From: an uncultured Oscillospiraceae bacterium
GTDB lineage: Bacteria > Bacillota > Clostridia > Oscillospirales > Acutalibacteraceae
Reading direction: 5' to 3'
Assembly (NCBI GenBank): GCA_900542575.1
Contig: UQOE01000034.1
Location: 1-18,880 of the forward strand
DNA length: 18,880 bases
Position 1 is the first letter of the stretch; every line of letters starts with the position of its first letter. Below the pieces are notes generated by a model. That model had not been told where the DNA came from and ran no database searches. It saw only the letters and a program-made list of their open reading frames with translations. Positions 1 to 6,041 of the stretch are shown here, in pieces. The position numbers were made by a program, and so were the translations under genes.

Positions 1-448
1 ATTCCGAGAGCGGCATTTCAAAGCTGCGGGCCATGGCCTCGAAGAAACGGCCGGTGCCGGCGGCGCATTTGTCGTTCATGGCGAAGTTCTTGACCGTGCC
101 GTCGGTGTCCACGGCAATGCCTTTGACGTCCTGGCCGCCGATGTCGATGATGGCCTTGACGCTGGGATCTGTGACATGGACGCCCATGGCGTGGCAGGAG
201 ATCTCGGAGATGTTCTCATCGGCAAACGGGACCTTGTTGCGGCCGTAGCCGGTGCCGATCAGGTAGGTGAGATCTTCACTGCCGCTGAGGCCCGCCTGCT
301 GACATACCTCTTTCATGGCGAGCTGTGCGGACTCCACCGGGTTGATTTTGCTCTTGAGCGTGGTGTTGGCGACCATTTTGCCGTTCTCATCGAGAATGAC
401 TGCTTTTGTGTAGGTCGAACCCACATCACATCCACCGTAGTACTTCAT
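1..448 (-). CDS. 2-hydroxyacyl-CoA dehydratase activase (HgdC/BcrD family), 5' part only
   Basis: Only the first 149 codons are present; the gene continues past the left edge. The product belongs to the BadF/BadG/BcrA/BcrD ATPase family, which couples ATP hydrolysis to low-potential electron transfer from a [4Fe-4S] cluster shared by a homodimer, activating 2-hydroxyacyl-CoA dehydratases, benzoyl-CoA reductase-like enzymes or double-cubane proteins. Visible motifs are the phosphate-1 loop GCDVGSTYTK at residues 6-15, DIGGQDVKGI at 102-111, and NDKCAAGTGRF at 125-135, whose Cys128 corresponds to the first cluster cysteine of HgdC. The second cysteine lies outside the window. The start is ATG at 448 with GGAGG at 456-460. 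It lies 22 nt downstream of the CooC-like ATPase gene and has no promoter of its own that I can see, so the two are probably one operon. The exact partner enzyme cannot be read from this window. Confidence 0.9.
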   Translation of the reverse strand, partial: MKYYGGCDVGSTYTKAVILDENGKMVANTTLKSKINPVESAQLAMKEVCQQAGLSGSEDLTYLIGTGYGRNKVPFADENISEISCHAMGVHVTDPSVKAIIDIGGQDVKGIAVDTDGTVKNFAMNDKCAAGTGRFFEAMARSFEMPLSE

Positions 449-470
449 GCTGAAACCTCCTTATTCTGGG

Positions 471-1238
471 TTAAAGTATCTCCAATTTTCTGAGAATGGT
501 CCCGGCGCCCTGCAGCACGGCGGCATCGGCCGGGAGCTCAAAAATATTTTTGCCGTCGATATCCATCTCCAGCAGGCGCGGGTCCTGCGGGATGACCGTT
601 AGAACCGGCGTGTTTTCAATTTTTGTAAAGTCGATGCGCTCCGGCGCCACTGCGCGGTTGACGACAGCGCCGACCTTGTCGCACATCATCATCTCGTCGG
701 AGACCCGACGGATGGTAGCTATGATGCTAAGCCCCTTTTTGCTCTGATCGGAGACGAGGATCAGGTGGTTTACCCGGTCCATGACGCGGCGGTTGATCTG
801 CTCAATGCCGGCCTCGCCGTCGATGACGACATAGTCGAACTCCTTGGCCAGCATTTCTATGACATTTCGCAGATAGCTGTTGATGGCGCAGTAGCAGCCC
901 TCGGCCTCCGGGCGCCCGATGGCCAGGAAGGCATAGCCCTGCTGCTCGTCCATCGCCTCATAGAGGCGGAACTTCGCCTCTGCCAGGATGTCCTCGGTGC
1001 TGTTCAGCTTGCCGGTGACATCTGCCGCAACCCGAAGCCGTATGTCGTCTAGGGTCTCATGGACCTCTGCGCCGAGTGCGGTGGCGAGACCGACTGCCGG
1101 GTCCGCATCAATGGCGAGGATCTTGGCCTCCGGCTTCTGCTCCGTCAGGATACGGACGATAGAGGCGGAGAGAGAGGTCTTCCCCACACCGCCCTTTCCG
1201 GCCAGGGCAATTACACATGCTTTGCTTGATTCATTCAT
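471..1238 (-). CDS. CooC/MinD-like ATPase (Fe-S or Ni metallocentre maturation type)
   Basis: A 255-residue SIMIBI P-loop ATPase. The deviant Walker A GKGGVGKT is at residues 14-21, the DADP switch at 44-47, and the VVIDGEAGIEQ segment (Walker B region) at 137-147. Cys115-x-Cys117, in the stretch EGCYCAINSYLR, matches the CxC metal-binding motif at the dimer interface of CooC, the ATPase that matures the Ni site of CO dehydrogenase; ParA and MinD partition proteins lack it. I chose ATG at 1238 because GAGGAA lies 9-14 nt upstream; a start eight codons earlier has no such site. It is the first gene of an operon with the activase 22 nt downstream and divergent from a FadR-type regulator. No CODH genes are visible, so its client is unknown. 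Family assignment is firm; substrate is inference. Confidence 0.85.
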   Translation of the reverse strand: MNESSKACVIALAGKGGVGKTSLSASIVRILTEQKPEAKILAIDADPAVGLATALGAEVHETLDDIRLRVAADVTGKLNSTEDILAEAKFRLYEAMDEQQGYAFLAIGRPEAEGCYCAINSYLRNVIEMLAKEFDYVVIDGEAGIEQINRRVMDRVNHLILVSDQSKKGLSIIATIRRVSDEMMMCDKVGAVVNRAVAPERIDFTKIENTPVLTVIPQDPRLLEMDIDGKNIFELPADAAVLQGAGTILRKLEIL

Positions 1239-1282
1239 GTTCCATTCCTCTGAAAGTACCAACTAATTTAGACTACACAAAA

Positions 1283-1311
1283 ATTGTATTATGGTACAGA
1301 TTGACTAACAA
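1283..1311 (-). promoter_or_regulatory. sigma-A promoter for the CooC-like ATPase/activase operon
   Basis: On the minus strand the -35 is TTGTTA (1306-1311), the spacer is 17 bp and the -10 is TACAAT (1283-1288). This places the start near 1276 and gives a leader of about 38 nt. Its -35 directly abuts the -35 of the divergent promoter at 1312, so the two promoters compete for the same face of DNA or share control. Confidence 0.7.
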
Positions 1312-1341
1312 TTGACAAAATGGACCAAATATTTTTATAAT
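1312..1341 (+). promoter_or_regulatory. consensus sigma-A promoter for the FadR-type regulator
   Basis: TTGACA (1312-1317), 18 bp, TATAAT (1336-1341): both hexamers are perfect. The predicted start is near 1348, leaving a leader of about 125 nt before the regulator ATG at 1473. The first operator-like repeat begins at about +2, a position expected for autorepression. Confidence 0.8.
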
Positions 1342-1348
1342 AATTGCG

Positions 1349-1364
1349 GGTCTTGGTCTGACCG
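1349..1364. promoter_or_regulatory. FadR-like operator copy 1
   Basis: The 16-mer GGTCTTGGTCTGACCG contains TGGTCTGACC, which fits the FadR-subfamily operator pattern TnGTnnnACnA except for the last base and resembles the E. coli FadR core. A near-identical copy lies exactly 63 bp downstream. It starts at about +2 of the regulator promoter. It is also the centre of a longer imperfect inverted repeat, TTGCGGGTC (1344-1352) against GACCGCAA (1360-1367). The assignment to the adjacent regulator is inference. Confidence 0.6.
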
Positions 1365-1388
1365 CAAAGGACTTTTGCAAAATTGCAC

Positions 1389-1411
1389 AATCCCCCGGGA
1401 AGGGATTTTTT
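1389..1411 (+). terminator. weak terminator-like hairpin in the regulator leader
   Basis: AATCCC (1389-1394) can pair with GGGATT (1402-1407) across a 7-nt loop and is followed by further T residues to 1411. The stem is only 6 bp, with three G-C pairs, so this could be an attenuator between the two operator copies or chance. Confidence 0.25.
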
Positions 1412-1427
1412 GGTCATGGTCAGACCG
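1412..1427. promoter_or_regulatory. FadR-like operator copy 2
   Basis: GGTCATGGTCAGACCG differs from copy 1 only at two positions (T to A in both), each outside the TGGTC and GACC blocks. The 63-bp centre-to-centre distance is six helical turns at 10.5 bp, so dimers bound to both copies would lie on the same face of the DNA, which allows looping or cooperative binding. Confidence 0.55.
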
Positions 1428-1472
1428 TACTTTTTGGGCTGTGCTTTATATATTTTGGGGTTGGATGGATAT

Positions 1473-2222
1473 ATGGATCAGTCAAAATTTAAGAGAATTG
1501 AGGTCACCTCGGTCCGACAGCAGTTTGAGGAAGAACTGGTCAATATGATTTTGAGCGGTCAGCTGCGGACGGGGGAACAGCTGCCCACCGAGCGGCAGCT
1601 GGCCGCCGACATGGGCATCAGCAAGACGATGGTGCACGAGGGCATCCGGGACCTGGTCCGCATGGGCTTTTTGGACAATATGACCCAGCGCGGCGTCGTG
1701 GTTGCCAACTACGCCCTCACCGGAAATATAGAGACGCTGATTACCGTACTGAATTATCGGCAGGGGATTGTAGATGCCCGGACCGCCTGCGGCGTCATCG
1801 ACTTCTGCGAGAGCGCCGAATGTCCCTCACTGGAAAAAATTGCAGCGCACCATACGAAGCGGGAAATCGAAACGCTGGAGAAAATGGTGCAGGCGACCGC
1901 TGAGGCCTCCCTCATCAGTGCCCGGCGGATGGGGGAGAACTGGGCGGCCTACCACCGGCAGATCGTCTTTTACAGCGGCAACCCGCTGTACCCGCTACTT
2001 TACTCCTCCATGATGCAGATCGGGCTCCCGGTCTTTCACGCATGGTGTGCCTATACCGGACCCGACGCCATACTGGAAGACCTTCACGTTCTGACCGATT
2101 CCGTAAAATTAGGTGACGGTGCTGCAGCAGTGAAACGCTTTCACAGCAACGCAAATGAATTCCGTGACTACATTCGCGCACATAAAGAGATCTTCCGGCC
2201 GGACCTCTGGTCGCTGGACTGA
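1473..2222 (+). CDS. FadR-subfamily GntR transcriptional regulator
   Basis: A 249-residue DNA-binding regulator. The N-terminal winged helix-turn-helix spans about residues 10-80 and includes LPTERQLAADMGIS (37-50) and the wing TQRGVVVANY (71-80). In the recognition helix the usual VREAL is VHEGI (54-58), so the common Arg is His. The C-terminal all-helical FCD/FadR_C effector domain spans about 85-235 and contains YHRQIVFYSGNPL (160-172), typical of the family. Effectors in this family are acyl-CoAs or small organic acids; none can be assigned here. ATG at 1473 is chosen because earlier in-frame starts lie inside the operator region and would add an atypical leader. It is divergent from the ATPase/activase operon, with two operator-like repeats between, which suggests autoregulation and control of that operon. 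Confidence 0.85.
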   Translation: MDQSKFKRIEVTSVRQQFEEELVNMILSGQLRTGEQLPTERQLAADMGISKTMVHEGIRDLVRMGFLDNMTQRGVVVANYALTGNIETLITVLNYRQGIVDARTACGVIDFCESAECPSLEKIAAHHTKREIETLEKMVQATAEASLISARRMGENWAAYHRQIVFYSGNPLYPLLYSSMMQIGLPVFHAWCAYTGPDAILEDLHVLTDSVKLGDGAAAVKRFHSNANEFRDYIRAHKEIFRPDLWSLD

Positions 2223-2231
2223 GACAGAAAA

Positions 2232-2271
2232 AGAGAGAGACCGCATTTCCGAGGAAACGCGGTCTCTTTCT
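2232..2271. terminator. bidirectional terminator between the convergent regulator and argH genes
   Basis: A 13-bp stem pairs 2232-2244 with 2259-2271 (one G-U pair; core AGAGACCGC with GCGGTCTCT). It is extended inward by TTTC/GAAA. On the minus strand it runs into a T-rich tract (TCTTTTTCTG), so it fits best as the argH terminator; on the plus strand the U tract is weaker. Confidence 0.75.
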
Positions 2272-2312
2272 GCTGAAATTCAAAACCTCATGGCAGAGGC
2301 TTTCTTTCTTAT

Positions 2313-3689
2313 TTATTTTGAGAGGCTGGCCAGAATTTCGTTGGCCCGTGCCTCGACATTGGCAGGGCAGGGTGCGCCGATGCAGGTTCGCTGCTCTACG
2401 CAGCGCTCCAGATTGATGGCCTCATAGACGCCGTCGTCGAAGAGGTCACAGACCGACTGATAGTCGGCGAGCGGAAGCTCTTCCAGTGTGGTGCCCTTCT
2501 GAATGCAGAGGGCGACAAGTTCACCGGTGCATTTATAGGCGTCGCGGAACGGAAGCCCGCGGCCGACCAGGTAGTCGGCGCAGTCGGTGGCGTTGATAAA
2601 GCCGGCCGCCGCCGCTTTGCGCATGTTCTCCGGATGGACGTTCCAGGTGTCAATCATCGGATTGAAGGCGGTCAGGCACATTTTCACGGTGTCGAATGCG
2701 TCGAAGATGGCCTCCTTATCCTCCTGCATGTCCTTGTTATAGGCGAGCGGGAGACCTTTCATGACGGTCAGGAGCGTCATGAGGTCGCCGAAGACGCGGC
2801 CGGATTTGCCGCGGACGAGCTCTGCAATATCGGGGTTCTTCTTCTGCGGCATGATGCTGGAGCCGGTGGAGAAGGCGTCGTCGAGCTCGACGAAACGGAA
2901 CTCCCAGGAGCACCAGAGGATGATTTCCTCTGCGAAGCGGGAGAGATGGACCATGACCAGAGACAGTGCACTGGCGAATTCAATGCAGAAGTCGCGGTCG
3001 GAGACGCCGTCCAGAGAGTTCCGGCTCGGGCCCGCAAAGCCCAGAGCCCTGGCGGTCATGTTTCGGTCAATGTTATAGGTGGTTCCCGCGAGAGCGCCGG
3101 AACCGAGCGGGCACTGGCTCATCATGCGCTTTTCGGCGTCTTCCAGACGGCTGATGTCGCGAAGGAACATCTCGGTGTAGGCCAGAAGATGGTGGCCGAA
3201 GACGATGGGCTGTGCGCGCTGCATATGGGTGTATCCCGGCATGATGGCATTCTTGTACTGAATGGCCTGTTTACACAGGATAGAGATGAGCTCTTTGAGT
3301 TGGGGAATGAGGGCGTCGCACTCGGTTTTGATGACGAGGCGGTCGTCCAGTGCGACCTGGTCGTTCCGGGAACGGGAGGTGTGCAGGCGCTTGCCGGCGT
3401 CGCCGATGCGTTTGGTCAGCTCTCCCTCGACGAAGGTATGGATGTCCTCCGCCTCCGGATCTATGGTGAGGGCGCCGGATTCGATGTCGTCCAGAATGCC
3501 CTGCAGGCCGTTTAAGATTTTATCGGTGTCCTCTTTGCTGTTGATGCCCTGTGCACCGAGCATTGCGGCATGTGCCATGCTGCCGGTGATGTCCTCTTTG
3601 TACATGCGGGAGTCAAACGGAATTGAGGAGTTGAAGTCGTTGGTTTTCTTGTCAATTTCTTTGGAAAACCGGCCGGTCCAAAGTTTCAT
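2313..3689 (-). CDS. argH: argininosuccinate lyase
   Basis: A 458-residue enzyme of the fumarase/aspartase superfamily, the usual length for ArgH. It cleaves argininosuccinate to arginine and fumarate, the last step of arginine synthesis. The family signature GSSIMPQKKNPD at residues 276-287 carries the catalytic serine loop. SRSRNDQV (105-112) and GYTHMQRAQP (152-161, His155) are the other two conserved substrate-binding blocks. The opening MKLWTGRFSK is characteristic. The start at 3689 is preceded by AAGGTG about 8 nt upstream. It follows argG on the same strand with 69 bp between, but a strong terminator hairpin sits in that gap with its T run ending only 18 nt before the start, so expression probably needs read-through or a promoter inside the end of argG. 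Confidence 0.97.
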   Translation of the reverse strand: MKLWTGRFSKEIDKKTNDFNSSIPFDSRMYKEDITGSMAHAAMLGAQGINSKEDTDKILNGLQGILDDIESGALTIDPEAEDIHTFVEGELTKRIGDAGKRLHTSRSRNDQVALDDRLVIKTECDALIPQLKELISILCKQAIQYKNAIMPGYTHMQRAQPIVFGHHLLAYTEMFLRDISRLEDAEKRMMSQCPLGSGALAGTTYNIDRNMTARALGFAGPSRNSLDGVSDRDFCIEFASALSLVMVHLSRFAEEIILWCSWEFRFVELDDAFSTGSSIMPQKKNPDIAELVRGKSGRVFGDLMTLLTVMKGLPLAYNKDMQEDKEAIFDAFDTVKMCLTAFNPMIDTWNVHPENMRKAAAAGFINATDCADYLVGRGLPFRDAYKCTGELVALCIQKGTTLEELPLADYQSVCDLFDDGVYEAINLERCVEQRTCIGAPCPANVEARANEILASLSK

Positions 3690-3707
3690 GTAGCAGTCAC
3701 CTTTCCG

Positions 3708-3739
3708 AAAAAAACGCGGGAGGTCGGAAGGCCTCCCGC
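3708..3739 (-). terminator. intrinsic terminator/attenuator between argG and argH
   Basis: Read on the minus strand: an 8-bp stem GCGGGAGG/CCTCCCGC (3732-3739 with 3716-3723), an 8-nt loop (3724-3731), then G and seven T residues (3714-3708). It is textbook in form. The loop CCTTCCGA is complementary, with one bulge, to TCGGAAAGG at 3708-3700, which contains the argH ribosome binding site. Confidence 0.8.
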
Positions 3740-3758
3740 CTTAATTTAGCTGTTCTGA

Positions 3759-5006
3759 TTATTTCTTGAAGTCCTCAAGTTTGTACGCCTGGCCGGAGAG
3801 CGCCTGTGCCTTCATCGGAAGACCGAAGAGGTTGATGAAGCCGTTGGCATCGTACTGGTCGTAGATGTCGTCCTCGTCGAAGGTCGCCATCTCCGGGTTG
3901 TACAGGGAGTAGGGGCTGGTGATGCTGGATTTGATGATATTTCCCTTGTAGAGTTTGAGTTTGACCGTACCGGTGGTGTGCTCCTGTGCCTTGTCGACGA
4001 AAGCGGAGAGAGCCTCGCGGAGAGGGGTGTACCACTGGCCATTGTAGACGAGCTCACCGAAGGTGATGGCGAGTTCTTCTTTCTTGTGGGCGGTGTACTT
4101 GTCGAGCGTCAGAGTCTCGAGGGCGTTGAGAGCTGCATAGAGAATAGTGCCGCCGGGGGTCTCATAGACGCCGCGGCTCTTCATGCCGACCAGACGGTTC
4201 TCGACGATGTCGAGAAGACCGATGCCGTTCTCGCCGCCGATTTTGTTGAGAGCGAGAACGATGTCTTTCTGGCTCATCTTCTTGCCGTCGAGGGCGACCG
4301 GGACGCCGGCCTCGAAGTCAAGGGTGACATAGGTGGGCTTGTCCGGTGCGTCGAGGGGAGAAACGCCCATCTCCAGGAAGCCTGGTTTCTCGTACTGCGG
4401 CTCATTGGCCGGATCTTCCAGGTCGAGACCCTCGTGGGAAAGGTGCCAGAGGTTCTTGTCCTTGGAGTAGTTGGTTTCACGGTTGATCTTGAGCGGAATG
4501 TCGTGAGCCTCAGCGTACTCAATTTCCTGCTCACGGGACTTGAGGTCCCACTCACGCCAGGGGGCGATGATGGTCATGTTCGGGGCGAAGGCCTTGATGG
4601 TCAGCTCAAACCGAACCTGGTCGTTGCCCTTGCCGGTGCAGCCGTGGCAGATAGCGTCTGCGCCCTCGGCCTCGGCAATTTCAACGAGACGTTTGGCGAT
4701 GAGCGGACGTGCATGGGACGTGCCGAGGAGATACCCCTCGTATTTGGCGCCGGCCTTGACACACGGGATGATGAAGTCTTCGACGTACTCATCGGTGAGG
4801 TCCTCAATATAGAGCTTGGATGCGCCGGTTTTCAGCGCTTTCTCCTCGAGGCCGTCGAGCTCAGTGCCCTGACCGACATTTGCGGAAACGGCGATGACTT
4901 CGCAGTTGTTATAGTTCTCTTTCAGCCACGGAATGATAATGGAAGTATCCAGTCCGCCGGAATATGCGAGAACGACTTTTTTGATTTTGGATTTATCGAT
5001 TGCCAT
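3759..5006 (-). CDS. argG: argininosuccinate synthase
   Basis: A 415-residue cytoplasmic enzyme that joins citrulline and aspartate using ATP to form argininosuccinate. The N-type ATP pyrophosphatase loop AYSGGLDTS is at residues 14-22. The downstream block HGCTGKGNDQVRFE at 121-134 is the conserved ATP/citrulline-site segment of ArgG. The start ATG at 5006 has AGGAGG at 5016-5021, nine bases upstream. A longer in-frame reading with 39 extra residues is rejected because the promoter lies inside that extension. It is the first gene of argG-argH. A promoter (5040-5068) and a near-perfect ARG box (5075-5092) upstream indicate ArgR/AhrC control by arginine. Confidence 0.97.
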   Translation of the reverse strand: MAIDKSKIKKVVLAYSGGLDTSIIIPWLKENYNNCEVIAVSANVGQGTELDGLEEKALKTGASKLYIEDLTDEYVEDFIIPCVKAGAKYEGYLLGTSHARPLIAKRLVEIAEAEGADAICHGCTGKGNDQVRFELTIKAFAPNMTIIAPWREWDLKSREQEIEYAEAHDIPLKINRETNYSKDKNLWHLSHEGLDLEDPANEPQYEKPGFLEMGVSPLDAPDKPTYVTLDFEAGVPVALDGKKMSQKDIVLALNKIGGENGIGLLDIVENRLVGMKSRGVYETPGGTILYAALNALETLTLDKYTAHKKEELAITFGELVYNGQWYTPLREALSAFVDKAQEHTTGTVKLKLYKGNIIKSSITSPYSLYNPEMATFDEDDIYDQYDANGFINLFGLPMKAQALSGQAYKLEDFKK

Positions 5007-5039
5007 GATGTTTTTCCTCCTGAATTTCAGCTTGACTGT

Positions 5040-5068
5040 ATTATACGGGGCATCATGAATAAAGTCAA
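5040..5068 (-). promoter_or_regulatory. sigma-A promoter of argG
   Basis: On the minus strand the -35 is TTGACT (5063-5068), the spacer 17 bp and the -10 TATAAT (5040-5045). The start is predicted near 5033, with a short leader of about 27 nt containing the ribosome binding site. Confidence 0.85.
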
Positions 5069-5074
5069 CAGGAA

Positions 5075-5092
5075 AATGAATAAAAATTCGAA
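5075..5092. promoter_or_regulatory. ARG box (ArgR/AhrC operator)
   Basis: AATGAATAAAAATTCGAA matches the published consensus WNTGAATWWWWATTCANW at 17 of 18 positions; only one G replaces an A. It ends 7 bp upstream of the argG -35. Further half-site-like GAATATTC, GCATTC, GTGAAT and ATGAAT words occur between 5101 and 5143, consistent with a cluster of weaker boxes. Confidence 0.75.
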
Positions 5093-5174
5093 AAATCCCG
5101 GAATATTCGAAAATAATATGCATTCAAAGTGAATATTATGAATATTTCGGCAGGATGGCAGAGGGTGTCTGCTG

Positions 5175-5203
5175 TTGTTTGCGCCCGCAATAGATGCTAT
5201 AAT
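5175..5203 (+). promoter_or_regulatory. extended -10 promoter of rlmB and the downstream membrane-protein gene
   Basis: TTGTTT (5175-5180), a 17-bp spacer and TATAAT (5198-5203), with an extended -10 TG at 5195-5196. The predicted start is near 5210, inside any upstream-extended rlmB reading, which supports the ATG at 5268. A small 5-bp hairpin GCGCA/TGCGC (5229-5241) lies in the leader. Confidence 0.75.
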
Positions 5204-5267
5204 ACAGGAAATTATTTTACTTATATTGGCGCATCTTGCGCAGTTTCAAATAGGAGGATGCACATTA

Positions 5268-6029
5268 ATGGCACAATCCGAAAGCAGAGACGAGCTCATC
5301 ATCGGCCGCAACCCGGTCATGGAGGCGCTCCGCTCCGGCAGAAATATTGACTCCCTGTTTGTCGCCCGTGGGGAACGGCAGGGCTCCATCGGAAAAATCA
5401 TCGCCATGGCCCGCGACGCAAAAATACCGGTCAAAGAGGTGGACGCGAAGAAACTGGACTTTATGTGCGGCCACGCCCGTCACCAGGGGGTCATCGCCCG
5501 GGTCGCGGCACACGCCTACGCGTCCATCGACGATATTTTCGCCCGGGCGGAGGCAAAACAGGAACCGCCGTTTCTGGTCATCTGCGACGAAATTGCGGAC
5601 CCCCACAATCTCGGTGCCATCATTCGGAGTGCCGAGTGCGCCGGAGCCCACGGAATTATTATCCCGCAGCGGCGCAGCGCGGAGCTTACCTACACGGTGG
5701 CCAAGACCGCAGCCGGTGCGTTGGAGTATATGCCCGTTGCACGGGTGAATAATTTGCCCAGTACAATAGAAGATCTGAAATCCCGCGGCGTCTGGATCTA
5801 CGGGACCGACATGGAGGGCGAAACCTGGTGCCAGACCGACCTGAAGGGTCCCCTGGCGCTGGTCATCGGCTCCGAGGGCAAGGGGATGGGCCGGCTGGTC
5901 CGGGAGAAATGCGACTTCGTGCTCTCCCTCCCCATGCGCGGCGAAATCAATTCACTGAACGCCTCGGTGGCGGCCGGCATTATGATGTATGAGGTCAGCC
6001 GACAGCGCCTTGGCCTGAAAGCACTGTAA
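5268..6029 (+). CDS. rlmB: 23S rRNA 2'-O-ribose methyltransferase, TrmH/RlmB family
   Basis: A 253-residue SPOUT enzyme that methylates the 2'-OH of a guanosine in 23S rRNA using S-adenosylmethionine. An N-terminal substrate-binding domain (about 10-80, starting with the typical IIGRNPVMEAL) precedes the SpoU domain (about 100-250). All three knot motifs are intact: motif 1 DPHNLGAIIRSAECAGA (111-127, Asn114 and Arg120), motif 2 GSEGKGM (201-207) and motif 3 LPMRGEINSLNASVAAGI (221-238). ATG at 5268 has AGGAGG at 5252-5257; an in-frame ATG at 5175 is rejected because it lies in the -35 box. The next gene starts 12 nt after the stop, so they are cotranscribed. RlmB and the sister enzyme TrmH cannot be separated with certainty by eye. 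Confidence 0.92.
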   Translation: MAQSESRDELIIGRNPVMEALRSGRNIDSLFVARGERQGSIGKIIAMARDAKIPVKEVDAKKLDFMCGHARHQGVIARVAAHAYASIDDIFARAEAKQEPPFLVICDEIADPHNLGAIIRSAECAGAHGIIIPQRRSAELTYTVAKTAAGALEYMPVARVNNLPSTIEDLKSRGVWIYGTDMEGETWCQTDLKGPLALVIGSEGKGMGRLVREKCDFVLSLPMRGEINSLNASVAAGIMMYEVSRQRLGLKAL

Positions 6030-6041
6030 GGAGGGGTCCGC

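Noticed and set aside
5007..5123. 39-residue N-terminal extension of ArgG
   Set aside because: The argG promoter (-35 5063-5068, -10 5040-5045) lies inside it and a strong ribosome binding site serves the ATG at 5006.
3978..5132. 384-codon plus-strand frame over argG
   Set aside because: Antisense shadow of argG; it has no ribosome binding site or recognisable domain.
5175..5267. 31-residue N-terminal extension of RlmB
   Set aside because: It starts within the -35 box of the rlmB promoter and is hydrophobic, unlike the family; AGGAGG precedes ATG 5268.
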